A stretch of 64,000 bases of DNA. Source: Lachnospiraceae bacterium. Its GTDB lineage: Bacteria > Bacillota > Clostridia > Lachnospirales > Lachnospiraceae. The stretch is from the NCBI GenBank assembly GCA_910575035.1, contig CAJTDL010000009.1:1-64000 (forward strand), read 5' to 3'. Below the pieces are notes generated by a model that worked only from the letters and a program-made list of their open reading frames with translations, was not told the DNA's origin and searched no databases. The position numbers were made by a program, and so were the translations under genes. Position 1 is the first letter of the stretch; each line of letters starts with the position of its first letter. This document shows, piece by piece, positions 30,201-38,504 of this stretch.

Positions 30201-30507
30201 TACTACCCAATAAATTTATGCTATAACTACCTTTCATAATATAGAGAATTTTATAATATGCATAAAATCCTTATTTTTATTGCATTTACTGCATTTTTCT
30301 AAATCAAACACTTTTATATTAATAAGTATTTTTTATCATTGTTGTCATAAGTGATATATACGAATCTAAAAATGCCTATAAACGTTTAAATTTAAATGAA
30401 AACTCATGCTTTCTATTTTATGACGAACTACTTCCTATGTTTTTTTAATCTATTTTGGTCATAGACAAAAAATTCCATGTCATTTTTTCCCTCTTCCTAA
30501 AGGCTAC
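30201..30507. other. AT-rich gap, no feature recognised
   Basis: About 300 bases of very AT-rich DNA between the hairpin region and the Bro-N fragment. I see no gene and no clear promoter. Confidence 0.5.
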
Positions 30508-31012
30508 TTATGATGAATCCAGAAATCCCTTTAAATATAAGGGTTTTCTTGCTATTAAAATCTGTCCAGGGGATTTTTTTGCAGACGGTAGTTTGCTTCC
30601 AATCACAAGGGAGTATAAACCGCTCTCATTTATAACGGTCATTCCTCTCGGAGATTCAAAACTGTCATTTTGGCAGTTTTGCTTATCTTCATCATCAGCG
30701 TGTTTTTTCAATGCCCCATATGTGTCGGAACATCCCAAAATCTCTGCCACATCTTTACCTACAAACCACGGTTCACCATCAATAACCACCGTTCTTACTT
30801 GTCCGAATTCCTCATTGTTGAAAATCTTGAATATTAATCCCTTTTGTAATCTTGGGATCACATAATTTTAGTTCATTAAGTGCCTCTGTAACGCTAATTT
30901 TTCTCATACATTCAGTCTCCTTATTTGTTAATTTTTATTTTTCATTTTGTTCCTTCCTAAAGGCTACTTATGAGCAAGTCATATTTTCCTTGAAAATCAA
31001 GGGTTTTCTTCA
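30492..31012. repeat. Pair of imperfect direct repeats flanking the Bro-N gene
   Basis: TTCCTAAAGGCTACTTATGA occurs at about 30494 and again at about 30955. In both copies AAGGGTTTTCTT follows about 25 bases later, with diverged bases between. The left copy forms the last codons of the Bro-N frame. They may be recombination scars or att-like sites. Confidence 0.6.
30508..30861 (-). pseudogene. Bro-N antirepressor domain, truncated
   Basis: IFNNEEFGQVRTVVIDGEPWFVGKDVAEILGCSD and GMTVINESGLYSLVIGSKLPSAKK are the Bro-N domain of phage antirepressors. After SAKK the usual KFKRWVTSEVLP continuation is replaced by SPGQILIARKPLYLKGFLDSS, which lies in one of the direct repeats. The protein therefore ends early and lacks a C-terminal KilA-C or ANT domain. 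The start is a GTG. Overlapping it in another frame is a remnant reading MRKISVTEALNELKLCDPKI (starts about 30908), the N-terminus of a different phage gene. Confidence 0.7.
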
Positions 31013-31482
31013 CATTTTTTGGAGTTAGGGGGGAATTTTTGGGGGAAGAAAAGCGTTAATTATAACCTTTAAGTTGCTTAATAATCCAACGAAATTTGGC
31101 AAATTATATTACGGTTATTCTATCTTCCATGTAGCGTTGCAGAAACAAGTGTTATCCTTATCACCATCGCCTCCGTATCCATATACAGAATAGCCACCTG
31201 CATTTTTCCTTCCTTTTCCCAACAGCATCCTACTGTAATTTTCTTACCCAATCTCCCCTTATCATTTTCCATTATACGCCACAAATCCGCGCTAAACGCC
31301 ACTTACCCTAACCATCTATACCTTATGCCCCAAACGCCCGAATCTGCCCCAATAACTGCAAAATACGCCACTGCATAACAGAGTGCTTATATTATTCCCC
31401 TGCCACATCGTATAAAATATTGTTTTTTTATATTTCTTCACTTTTTGGTTATACTAACTTCATCATAATCCAGGAGGTCGCA
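31013..31482. other. Intergenic region before the small rightward gene
   Basis: About 470 bases. A short open frame at 31120-31302 (minus) has no ribosome site and no family resemblance. Nothing else is recognised apart from a probable promoter for the gene at 31483. Confidence 0.45.
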
Positions 31483-31653
31483 ATGAAGGTAACCGAAAAA
31501 GATAAACACATACGGACTGCCCCAAAGGGGGCTTGGGAAAGCGGCATTATCAATGATGAGGAAAACCGTTCCAAAAAACAACCTTCCAATGATATTACCA
31601 CTGATTTGCAAGGGAATGGATACCCTGTATCCAATAAAAATCAGGACAATTAA
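31483..31653 (+). CDS. Small hydrophilic protein, 56 residues
   Basis: Begins MKVTEKDKHIRTAPKGAWES and ends SNKNQDN. A perfect AGGAGG site 5 bases before ATG 31483 and a terminator straight after it (31637-31665) support a real gene. It runs against all neighbours. Polar, probably disordered, no family recognised. Confidence 0.6.
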   Translation: MKVTEKDKHIRTAPKGAWESGIINDEENRSKKQPSNDITTDLQGNGYPVSNKNQDN

Positions 31654-31665
31654 TGTGTCCTGATT
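31637..31665 (+). terminator. Hairpin ending the 56-residue gene
   Basis: ATCAGGACA and TGTCCTGAT pair around a 7-base loop that holds the stop codon. The U-run is weak. Confidence 0.5.
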
Positions 31666-31744
31666 ACATAACTCCCTTCTTTGCGCCATATCAAAGACTC
31701 ATTTTTTATACTTATCAGTATAAGGAGGACATTCATATCAGGAA

Positions 31745-31873
31745 TTACGCCTTCCCACATTTCCGCTTTGCCATATAAATATCATCTTGTTTTGGCGGTT
31801 CTTTCCTTTTTTCTGGATCATAATTCAGTAGCATGACGATTTTCCGCTTTGCAGTAGTTACCGCTTGTTTCAT
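31745..31873 (-). CDS. Possible small basic protein, 42 residues
   Basis: Reads MKQAVTTAKRKIVMLLNYDP followed by a Lys/Pro-rich tail to CGKA. The frame is open upstream for another 12 codons and then hits a stop. There is no clear ribosome site, so it may be the end of a decayed gene. Confidence 0.3.
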   Translation of the reverse strand: MKQAVTTAKRKIVMLLNYDPEKRKEPPKQDDIYMAKRKCGKA

Positions 31874-31895
31874 TTTTCGCAATTCTTCCTGCTTT

Positions 31896-32186
31896 TCAAT
31901 TACAAAATTTTCTGTCTATTCCCATTTTCTTCTGATTGAAATACTCACAAATATTTTCTACATCTCTGCCAACTTTCTGTAATCTGCAAAAAGCGTGTTC
32001 ACTGTCCAGAAAAAAATTATCATCAAAATGATTCATACAAAGGTTATTTCCATCATCATAAACATTTTCAAGTAAATCCTCTTTATACCAAGACAAATCA
32101 GATATAATACTGTCAATATAATTTTCGATTGATATAGTTCCTTCCATAAAATCAATAGGTGCTACTTCATATACATACTTAAACAT
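31896..32186 (-). CDS. Hypothetical protein, 96 residues
   Basis: Begins MFKYVYEVAPIDFMEGTISI; acidic, rich in Asp and aromatic residues. It overlaps the upstream gene by 8 bases, so the two are translationally coupled. The pair resembles small cytosolic immunity-type proteins in size and charge, but no family is recognised. Confidence 0.55.
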   Translation of the reverse strand: MFKYVYEVAPIDFMEGTISIENYIDSIISDLSWYKEDLLENVYDDGNNLCMNHFDDNFFLDSEHAFCRLQKVGRDVENICEYFNQKKMGIDRKFCN

Positions 32187-32616
32187 TCTCTTTGTCCTCC
32201 AAATATTTTTTAATAATTTTCTGTATCTGTTCTGAAATCATTTCCCAATCTTCTAAATAATTGTGCAAACAATTCCATGATGCTTTAACAAAACAATCAT
32301 AAGCATGAGGATCATCTGTTTTTCTTACTGGCTTCTCATTGTAAAATACTGTACCAATAGGAAATTCACCATTTTCTTCATTAGGTTCTAATAATTCACA
32401 GTCTTTGTAACCACCATAACGCTTGACAGGTCTTGTAAGAATCCATAATTTACCCTTCGCTTTCTGTTCTACTCTTTTATAATAATTTTTAGGAATCGTA
32501 TATGTTGTTCTCATATCATCAACTTCTACAAATTTATTTACCACAAATAAATATCCGTCCATTATCCTATAACAGTCTTGCCAATCACTTGACGAAATCA
32601 TTTGCAATTCATCCAT
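32179..32616 (-). CDS. Hypothetical protein, 145 residues
   Basis: Begins MDELQMISSSDWQDCYRIMD. A central basic stretch (YYKRVEQKAKGKLWILTRPVKRYGG) is followed by an acidic helical C-terminus. A GGAGG-like site (CGGAGG) precedes the ATG. Coupled to the next gene by overlap and 20 bases downstream of the initiator-like gene, so probably the same transcript. Confidence 0.55.
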   Translation of the reverse strand: MDELQMISSSDWQDCYRIMDGYLFVVNKFVEVDDMRTTYTIPKNYYKRVEQKAKGKLWILTRPVKRYGGYKDCELLEPNEENGEFPIGTVFYNEKPVRKTDDPHAYDCFVKASWNCLHNYLEDWEMISEQIQKIIKKYLEDKENV

Positions 32617-32636
32617 ATATAATTTTCCTCCGCTTT

Positions 32637-33461
32637 TTACACACTCAAATCATGTAACTTTTTCGCATTGTTATAATACTTTTCATAATCATCAAGTCCA
32701 GGAAATTTCTCTGCAAGTTCCACTATGAATATAGATTTTTCATATTCAGTACCATATCCATGTTGCTCATACAAATCATCCGCATACTGTTGAATCTTTA
32801 CCTCTAAAGGTATTTCTTTATTTTGTTCTTTCTTTTCGATGGTAATTATTATTACTGGTTTCATGGGAATAGTATCTACATTAGACGTTTTATTTTCTAA
32901 TATCAAATCGCTTTGTATTGGCATATCCAATATTTTTTCTATTGTGAAATTATTATCTTCTGTTTCCATAGAATTAGGTTCTCCCCAATCGTCATCAGAA
33001 GTAAATTTGTTGTTATTCGATTTTTTACTTTCATAAATAGGTATATTAAATCCATATTTTTTGAACACACTCAAATCAAGATAATCAATATTATCATTTG
33101 GAAAATCCTTAAATGAATCATTATATCCTACACAAGCTATAAATAAATCTTCTACTTCTTTACGGTCATCATATTTCTTTGAACCTTTGAGAAAATTATT
33201 ATATTTAAGTTTTGTTGATGTTCTGGGATAAAAGTGTTTTTGAATCGGATGATTAGGAACTGTTGATAGATATTGTATTCCTTCTTGCTTTACTAAATCT
33301 TTATCATTATACCTCCCATACACATTACCTACTCTATGAAAAGTTTCATCAGCTTTTCTAGCTTTTGATCGTAATGTATATAGTAGTTTTAATTCTTCTA
33401 ATTTACACAAATATTCATTTACTGTATTTTTACTAACCCCCCCAACTAAGCACCATATCAT
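32637..33461 (-). CDS. Replication-initiator-like protein, C-terminal frame
   Basis: Continues the protein begun at 33433-33915 after a frame change at a run of seven G. With six G the frame would run through as MVLSWGVSKNTVNEYLCKLEE. The SKNTVNEYLCKLEELKLLYTL stretch is a winged-helix recognition unit, followed by KADETFHRVGNVYGRYNDKDLV as in plasmid and phage initiators or helicase-loader-like proteins. The last 150 residues are acidic and low in complexity. On its own this piece has no good start. Confidence 0.55.
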   Translation of the reverse strand: MIWCLVGGVSKNTVNEYLCKLEELKLLYTLRSKARKADETFHRVGNVYGRYNDKDLVKQEGIQYLSTVPNHPIQKHFYPRTSTKLKYNNFLKGSKKYDDRKEVEDLFIACVGYNDSFKDFPNDNIDYLDLSVFKKYGFNIPIYESKKSNNNKFTSDDDWGEPNSMETEDNNFTIEKILDMPIQSDLILENKTSNVDTIPMKPVIIITIEKKEQNKEIPLEVKIQQYADDLYEQHGYGTEYEKSIFIVELAEKFPGLDDYEKYYNNAKKLHDLSV

Positions 33462-33915
33462 CTTGTATCATATGCCATGATTTACTGTTACCGTTAATAG
33501 TTCCAATTATATTTACAAAGAAACGCAATACGTTAAATCCGTATGCTCCTAAAGAGGAAAATATTTTTTGTATTTCCCATAAATGAACAATTATAAATCT
33601 ATAGTTCTGTGTATCTACACGACAAGATTTACTATCAATTATGTAATTATTGCGATTTTGTTCTAATATATGAATATCTTCTTCTTTTTTTAAACCTTCA
33701 AAACCTTTCTTGATACCTTTAATAAGGTTTTTATCAATTTGACTATCAATAAATTTTCCAGTAAGAAAATACCCTATAGCATCAACAGATATAAATAAAT
33801 TATCTGTCTTATCATTTTGTAAATAATTTAAAATTAAAAATACTGCAATTTCTTCACTAGTATACTGTGGTTGTAAATTCTTTCGGATTCCAATATCAAC
33901 ATCCATTAAAAGCAA
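33433..33915 (-). CDS. Replication-initiator-like protein, N-terminal frame
   Basis: 160 residues starting MLLMDVDIGIRKNLQPQYTS. The region is helical with a YRFIIVHLWEIQ motif and ends MIQDDMVLSWGG at the G7 tract. Together with the next frame it gives a protein of about 420 residues with a central winged helix. Its position next to origin-like repeats (34027-34088) is what suggests a replication role. No known Rep family was matched by eye. Confidence 0.55.
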   Translation of the reverse strand: MLLMDVDIGIRKNLQPQYTSEEIAVFLILNYLQNDKTDNLFISVDAIGYFLTGKFIDSQIDKNLIKGIKKGFEGLKKEEDIHILEQNRNNYIIDSKSCRVDTQNYRFIIVHLWEIQKIFSSLGAYGFNVLRFFVNIIGTINGNSKSWHMIQDDMVLSWGG

Positions 33916-33954
33916 TCACTCCTATCTGTAAAAAATGTATAAAAATAATATTCC

Positions 33955-34088
33955 CTCAACTCAATTTTAATTGAGGTGAGAATTGGTTATATTATAGTAA
34001 AGGTTATATTATTGTAGTAGCTCATTCCCGTCTTATTTTAGGACGCTTATTTTAAGTTGTCCTCCAAAACTATCCTAATTTAAGACGG
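33955..34088. repeat. Origin-like inverted and direct repeats upstream of the initiator gene
   Basis: CCGTCTTATTTTAGGA (34028-34043) faces TCCTAATTTAAGACGG (34073-34088), pairing 14 of 16. A direct copy of CTTATTTTA recurs at about 34046, and a CTCAAT/ATTGAG palindrome lies at about 33957-33973. AT-rich DNA separates them. This fits an origin or initiator-autoregulation site. Confidence 0.45.
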
Positions 34089-34108
34089 AATAGAACTTTT
34101 ATCTTTTT

Positions 34109-34447
34109 TCAATTCATTCCACAACATCCAAAGTCAATGGATATTCCACATTTCAAAATTACAAATATCATCTGTTGATCGTATTCGTCTGTTTCATCAT
34201 AGCAAGCCAAAATATCATCATATGAAACGGACAAATTATTGTATGCTATATCTTGCTTATTATCCCATTCCAACGTAAATCCTTTACCGTCTGTTTTAAA
34301 TGTCCTATCAGCCGCAACATACATCCTCCCGATTATATGACTTGTAGCAGTATTACTTATGTATGCTTCAATTATATATTCTTTATTTCTATCCAAAAAT
34401 CCACCTAATGTCTTAGTAACTTTTTCTTTTACATCAATCAAACCCAT
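34109..34447 (-). CDS. Hypothetical protein, 112 residues
   Basis: Begins MGLIDVKEKVTKTLGGFLDR. Beta-rich pattern, no membrane helix, and a C-terminal cluster FGCCGM. Its last half shares a pattern with the next gene (Y-D/E-D/E-I/V-x-x-C, then I-x-x-G-x-x-x-D/E-F/L-G), so the two may be distant tandem paralogues. Unknown function. Confidence 0.5.
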   Translation of the reverse strand: MGLIDVKEKVTKTLGGFLDRNKEYIIEAYISNTATSHIIGRMYVAADRTFKTDGKGFTLEWDNKQDIAYNNLSVSYDDILACYDETDEYDQQMIFVILKCGISIDFGCCGMN

Positions 34448-34473
34448 AATATCATTCTCCTTTTCAGTTCATA

Positions 34474-34689
34474 TTAAATACATAAAAATCCAAGTTCCAT
34501 AACTGTACCATTCCTAAATGCAATCTCTAAAACATGAGCCACAATATCGTCTTTTGCTTCACCTGTCTTTACAGTAGCTTCACATCTAATAACTTCTTCG
34601 TATCTTATTGTCACATCATCAGGAATCAGTGATACCAATGGTGAAGCATAATTACTTATAATCACTTCTGTCTTTGTAGAATCTTCCAC
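34474..34689 (-). CDS. Hypothetical protein, 71 residues
   Basis: Begins MEDSTKTEVIISNYASPLVS and ends NGTVMELGFLCI. Small, beta-rich, possible paralogue of the adjacent 112-residue protein. The upstream region is occupied by a ParB-like remnant. Confidence 0.45.
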   Translation of the reverse strand: MEDSTKTEVIISNYASPLVSLIPDDVTIRYEEVIRCEATVKTGEAKDDIVAHVLEIAFRNGTVMELGFLCI

Positions 34690-34738
34690 TATTTCATATA
34701 TCTCTGAATCAATATGGAAATTACAGATTGATTTCCTG

Positions 34739-34834
34739 TTACTTGCTGTTGTCTACGATATATTCGCTTTTATGGTATGTATCTCTGCTTCCAATACCAG
34801 TTTTCCTAGCAACTATTTGAGCCACTTCACCCTC
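34739..34834 (-). pseudogene. ParB-like gene fragment 1
   Basis: Reads EVAQIVARKTGIGSRDTYHK then SEYIVDNSK and stop. This is the same segment as in fragments 2-5 (39594-39738, 43068-43433, 45436-45750, 48421-48500). It has no start or N-terminus. Confidence 0.65.
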
Positions 34835-34957
34835 CGAAGAATTCTTCGTAGGGTTCCATAATATACCTATAGTCAGAATTCTGACATACGGTGACGGAAA
34901 TATTTCCACTACCGTTTACCCTATGGAAAATTTTCCACACCCTACCCAAATATTGGG
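34835..34957. repeat. Array of five short palindromes
   Basis: In order: CGAAGAATTCTTCG (34835), GTCAGAATTCTGAC (34872), GGAAATATTTCC (34896), TGGAAAATTTTCCA (34924) and CCCAA-ATA-TTGGG (34945). The first four are perfect. They fill the gap between ParB fragment 1 and the J-domain gene. Confidence 0.7.
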
Positions 34958-34965
34958 GGAAGGCA

Positions 34966-35784
34966 TCAAATTCCCCATGAATCTTTTAATTTATTCAGAA
35001 ACTGCATAGGCTCATTGTCATCCGTCACGTCTGGATGGAATTTCGTAGCCAACACACGGTAAAATTTCTTTAAATATTCTTTCTCTTTATCAGTGTAGTT
35101 ACTGTTTGAACCTATTGAGTAACTACCACTTCCAAAGTCGTTGAATATTTTTTCCCATTGCTTCTGCTGTTCTTCACGGCTCCTGCGCTCATATTCACGT
35201 TTTGCTTCATCTACCCTTTTCTTTTCAGCCCTGATATTTGAAAGCTGTCCATATAGGTCTTGGTTTCTCACTTTTAAACGAATATCATAGACCTGCTCAA
35301 AAATATCTTTTCCATAAAGTTCATCAAATTTATTTTTCACAGATTCATATTTTTGAATTAACTTCAGATGCTTTTTACGTACTTTATATTCCTTTGAGCT
35401 ATGCCATTTATCAGATTCTTCTTGCTCAATTTTCATTATTTTTTTGTCAATATCATCATAGACTGCTTCAATATCCTCTTGCCTGTCTGGAAACATACTA
35501 AAAAGTTTTTCATCAAAAATCTCATCGCCATAAACACAATGGTCTATAAAATCAAACCAATGGAATGTTCCCATCACCACCTGCTTCTGCTTTACTTTCC
35601 CGTTCTCACGGTATGACTCCTTCACTACAATTTTATAAGAATAATTCTCCCTCTCAAACCTTTCCTCTGAATATCCCCATCCATAGCGGACTGTAGTCCC
35701 CACATTCAATGTCGTGGTGACTACATTTTTCGGATACCCATATACTTTTGACTTCCCATAAATTTTTTGTACCGAAACATACAT
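34966..35784 (-). CDS. J-domain protein with long N-terminal region
   Basis: 272 residues. Residues 1-90 are a beta-rich domain with YVSVQKIYGKSKVYGYPKNV, 100-225 form a charged coiled coil (ERRSREEQQKQWEKIF), and the C-terminus is a short J-domain with the HPD motif in RVLATKFHPDVTDDNEPMQFLNKLKDSWGI. J-domains stimulate DnaK, and here the domain sits at the far end. Phage and plasmid initiator complexes often recruit DnaK via such proteins. It precedes the initiator region, with the helicase gene upstream. Confidence 0.7.
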   Translation of the reverse strand: MYVSVQKIYGKSKVYGYPKNVVTTTLNVGTTVRYGWGYSEERFERENYSYKIVVKESYRENGKVKQKQVVMGTFHWFDFIDHCVYGDEIFDEKLFSMFPDRQEDIEAVYDDIDKKIMKIEQEESDKWHSSKEYKVRKKHLKLIQKYESVKNKFDELYGKDIFEQVYDIRLKVRNQDLYGQLSNIRAEKKRVDEAKREYERRSREEQQKQWEKIFNDFGSGSYSIGSNSNYTDKEKEYLKKFYRVLATKFHPDVTDDNEPMQFLNKLKDSWGI

Positions 35785-35939
35785 ATTTAATAATCCTTCC
35801 TATGTAGTTACTACAGTTTTCCTAACGGTAACTACAATATATTCCTTTAAAATTAATTATGCAGCAGGATGTATCCATTATCACATTCACATGATTGATA
35901 ACTATAGAGATATACTCCTATTCAACCCAAAAATATAAT

Positions 35940-36112
35940 AGTGAGCAATCCTTGGATTGCGAACAAAGGCTTGGCTTGCTTGCAAGGCGAGCCTACCTTT
36001 ATGCATATATCACTGTGTATAATATATTTTCTTCTACATAGTGATGAGATTTATTCCGCATATATATTGGGGCTAGACGTATTCTTGCGAATACGTCTTT
36101 GCTCGCCCCAAA
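35940..36112. repeat. Cluster of hairpins, candidate origin or transfer site
   Basis: GCAATCC-TT-GGATTGC (35944-35959); AGGCTTGGCTTGC with GCAAGGCGAGCCT (about 35970-35997); ATCACT with AGTGAT (about 36008-36048); TTGGGGC with GCCCCAA enclosing GACGTATTC-TTGC-GAATACGTC (about 36067-36112). No gene fits. It lies between the J-domain and helicase genes. Confidence 0.5.
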
Positions 36113-36259
36113 CCCCAGCGACTGATATATAAATAGATTTTTAAGGAATGAATCCAAATCTTTGTAATGGCCATATTATATAAATCTTCATCTCCATAGT
36201 AACGAATTCTACGTAAAGCTCTATATAAAGCTTCCCGTCGATTTTGTTACTATCTCCCC
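36113..36259. other. Gap downstream of the helicase gene
   Basis: AT-rich, with GTAACGA near 36198 facing TGTTAC near 36245, a possible weak transcription end. No gene is seen. Confidence 0.35.
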
Positions 36260-37801
36260 TCAATTGACATTCCAATCATGGGTAACTATTCTCCAGGCAT
36301 GATTATATCTTTTCTGTTTACCATCCACCATTTTACTTATCCTAAATTCTTCTATACGGTACGGAAGGTTGTCCTCCTTTAAGGCAGCATTCAGTATATC
36401 CCTGCTGGTTTTCAAATGGCCGTCCCTCCGTACATCCATAACCCTTATTAGCTCTTTCCTATCTTTGCGTTGTAGCATTACCTGCCCTGCATGGGTCGCC
36501 AAGTAATTTTCCAGCCCATAATTCCCATTTATAACCGCATAGTCATAAAATTCTGTGCCAGGATCATACTTGCCAAATTTCCTCGCCAAATACCTGCAAT
36601 ACCCAAAATCCCCGAACCCCTTCATATGGTGTATCTCTTCTATGTCCAATCTATTCTTATGGTACATCAGGTCATTCACTTTTTTGGTGCATGTCTCTTC
36701 ATTCCCATCGTCAATGACATCATCATAGACTGTCTGTGACTTGTCAATCTGCCTTACATACTTTTTCACCCACTCTTCCGTAGTATGCCCCTTCAGATAG
36801 TCAGCCATTTCCAACTGTCTCTTGGCGTTTGTCTCCAGCCCACCCAATTGTTGGTTATTGATAGCTTTGATAAAAACATGTATCTTGTCATCTGGCGACT
36901 GAGGTCTTTTCCTCCCCATGCATTGGATCAAAGAGCCAACATCCTTAATGTCAATGAATACGAACTGCACTAACGGGTCTATGATATTCACCCCTGCATC
37001 CATACAGCTAGTAGTAATTAAAATATTCTCCTCAAACCTCTGCTCCTTGAGCATCTGTCCTATCTTATCCATATTTACATATTTATAATACTTTTCATTT
37101 TGCTTACTGCAATTGAAAAGCGAATGCCTTGGAAACTCCTTATAAAGCGCATAGGCTTTTGTAGCCTGCTGAATAAAGAAAATCCCTTTTTCATCCTTTT
37201 CAATCACTGCCTTCGCAAACTCAGGCAGACTTGCGTCACTATGGTAAAAATTTAATGTGGAAATAAAAGACCAGTCAAATGGTATCATATAATTTATAGT
37301 TTTCACCTTGACAATATCCTTTATATATTCCTCTACATCCTCCCCAGTGGCACTCATAAATACCTTAATTGCATTATCCATGCCGATTATCTTCTTAAAC
37401 GATATGTCCGTCGTATTGTTAAAGCTGGCATCAGATATGAAATAATGGAATTCATCACAGACTATGTATTTGTATTGCCGCAACCTCAAGCCACCCTCAT
37501 GCATCTCATTCTGCTCTATCTTCTGGTATGTCATAATCTCAATCACATCGCCCTTGCCATCTTCCTTAACCTCAACCTTGAACTGCTCCACACACAATTT
37601 CCGATGGATAAGCATTAAAATTCTATGGCCATTGTCTTTTGCATATTGGTACAGCACATTTTTAATAAAATATGATTTCCCAGCCCCTGTCCCAGCCGTA
37701 ATAATGACTGGCTGCCCAGGTTCCCATGTCGCTATGTCCTTTTCTGTAATTTTATCTGCCACCCTCACCCTTTTTTGCTCGCAATTTGCCAATACACTCA
37801 C
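36260..37801 (-). CDS. Superfamily 2 DEAD-like helicase
   Basis: 513-residue ATP-dependent helicase or translocase. Motif I is IITAGTGAGKSYFIKN (about 34-48), motif Ia LMLIHRKLCVEQF, motif II VCDEFHYF (DEFH), motif III VFMSATGED, and the C-terminal RecA domain includes NILITTSCMDAGVNIIDPLV and QCMGRKRPQS (motif VI Q..GR..R). Such helicases serve phage and plasmid replication. The start is GTG close to a GGAG site, and a TTG three codons on has better spacing. It is probably co-transcribed with the cold-shock gene upstream. Confidence 0.85.
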   Translation of the reverse strand: MSVLANCEQKRVRVADKITEKDIATWEPGQPVIITAGTGAGKSYFIKNVLYQYAKDNGHRILMLIHRKLCVEQFKVEVKEDGKGDVIEIMTYQKIEQNEMHEGGLRLRQYKYIVCDEFHYFISDASFNNTTDISFKKIIGMDNAIKVFMSATGEDVEEYIKDIVKVKTINYMIPFDWSFISTLNFYHSDASLPEFAKAVIEKDEKGIFFIQQATKAYALYKEFPRHSLFNCSKQNEKYYKYVNMDKIGQMLKEQRFEENILITTSCMDAGVNIIDPLVQFVFIDIKDVGSLIQCMGRKRPQSPDDKIHVFIKAINNQQLGGLETNAKRQLEMADYLKGHTTEEWVKKYVRQIDKSQTVYDDVIDDGNEETCTKKVNDLMYHKNRLDIEEIHHMKGFGDFGYCRYLARKFGKYDPGTEFYDYAVINGNYGLENYLATHAGQVMLQRKDRKELIRVMDVRRDGHLKTSRDILNAALKEDNLPYRIEEFRISKMVDGKQKRYNHAWRIVTHDWNVN

Positions 37802-38002
37802 TCTCCTTTTGAAAATTCTTCATTGCATTGTGCAATGCAGCGAACCACAAACATAAAAATTTATATCTAAGATTTTTTCTGAATTTTTCGTTTGTTTTTC
37901 ATTATTTGTCATCACCTTAATTAAGTCAATTCTTCTGTATTAAGCCCAGCACACTCTGCTAGTTCCAGGAAATCCATTCCCCGCCCACCATTCTGGATCA
38001 CA

Positions 38003-38167
38003 TTATTCCCATCCACCCAACTCAAACTCCACAATGTCATCCTCTTCCAATTTCTTAAATCCATCCATTGAAATATTCCCATAATGGACAAACACATCCT
38101 TTCCGTCTAAATACTTAATAAATCCATATCCCTTTTGTGGCGAGAACCATTTTACTGTACCTCTCAT
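38003..38167 (-). CDS. Short cold-shock-domain protein
   Basis: 54 residues; [20 protein letters not shown] is the cold-shock N-terminus with RNP1 (KGYGFI) and RNP2 (VFVHY) both present. It binds single-stranded nucleic acid. The frame stops after ELGGWE, about ten residues short of the family. One base further the +1 frame stays open to 37921 and reads [20 protein letters not shown], so a frameshift may have clipped the protein. GGGGAG precedes the ATG. Confidence 0.75.
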   Translation of the reverse strand: MRGTVKWFSPQKGYGFIKYLDGKDVFVHYGNISMDGFKKLEEDDIVEFELGGWE

Positions 38168-38246
38168 GATAAAACTCCCCATTCTCTATTTGATATTTTC
38201 ATTGTAGTGGATAGGCATTTCACCTACCCACTAACAACTGCCTCAA

Positions 38247-38504
38247 TCACTTCATTACTGTAAAGCTTGCTTTTCGCTTCTCATCACACTCTTTTTGCGA
38301 CTGCTCAAGCATCCTATACTCAGAAATATCCACACTCGTCATATCCAGCATGAAATTGACGGTGTATGTGCCATCGTATTCCTCAATACTCTCAATGGCA
38401 TCCTCAGCAATACATATCGACCCAGTGACATTGCCGTCATTATCCCTGGAGACAAAATACAATTCATCAGGCTCATCTTCTGTCTCAATCGTTGCCCTAT
38501 ACAT
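38247..38504 (-). CDS. Hypothetical acidic protein, 85 residues
   Basis: Begins MYRATIETEDEPDELYFVSR; beta-rich with many Asp/Glu. It is the first gene downstream of the LexA-box promoter, about 340 bases from it. Unknown function. Confidence 0.5.
   Translation of the reverse strand: MYRATIETEDEPDELYFVSRDNDGNVTGSICIAEDAIESIEEYDGTYTVNFMLDMTSVDISEYRMLEQSQKECDEKRKASFTVMK

Noticed and set aside
31120-31302. 60-codon frame on the minus strand
   Set aside because: No ribosome site or family resemblance.
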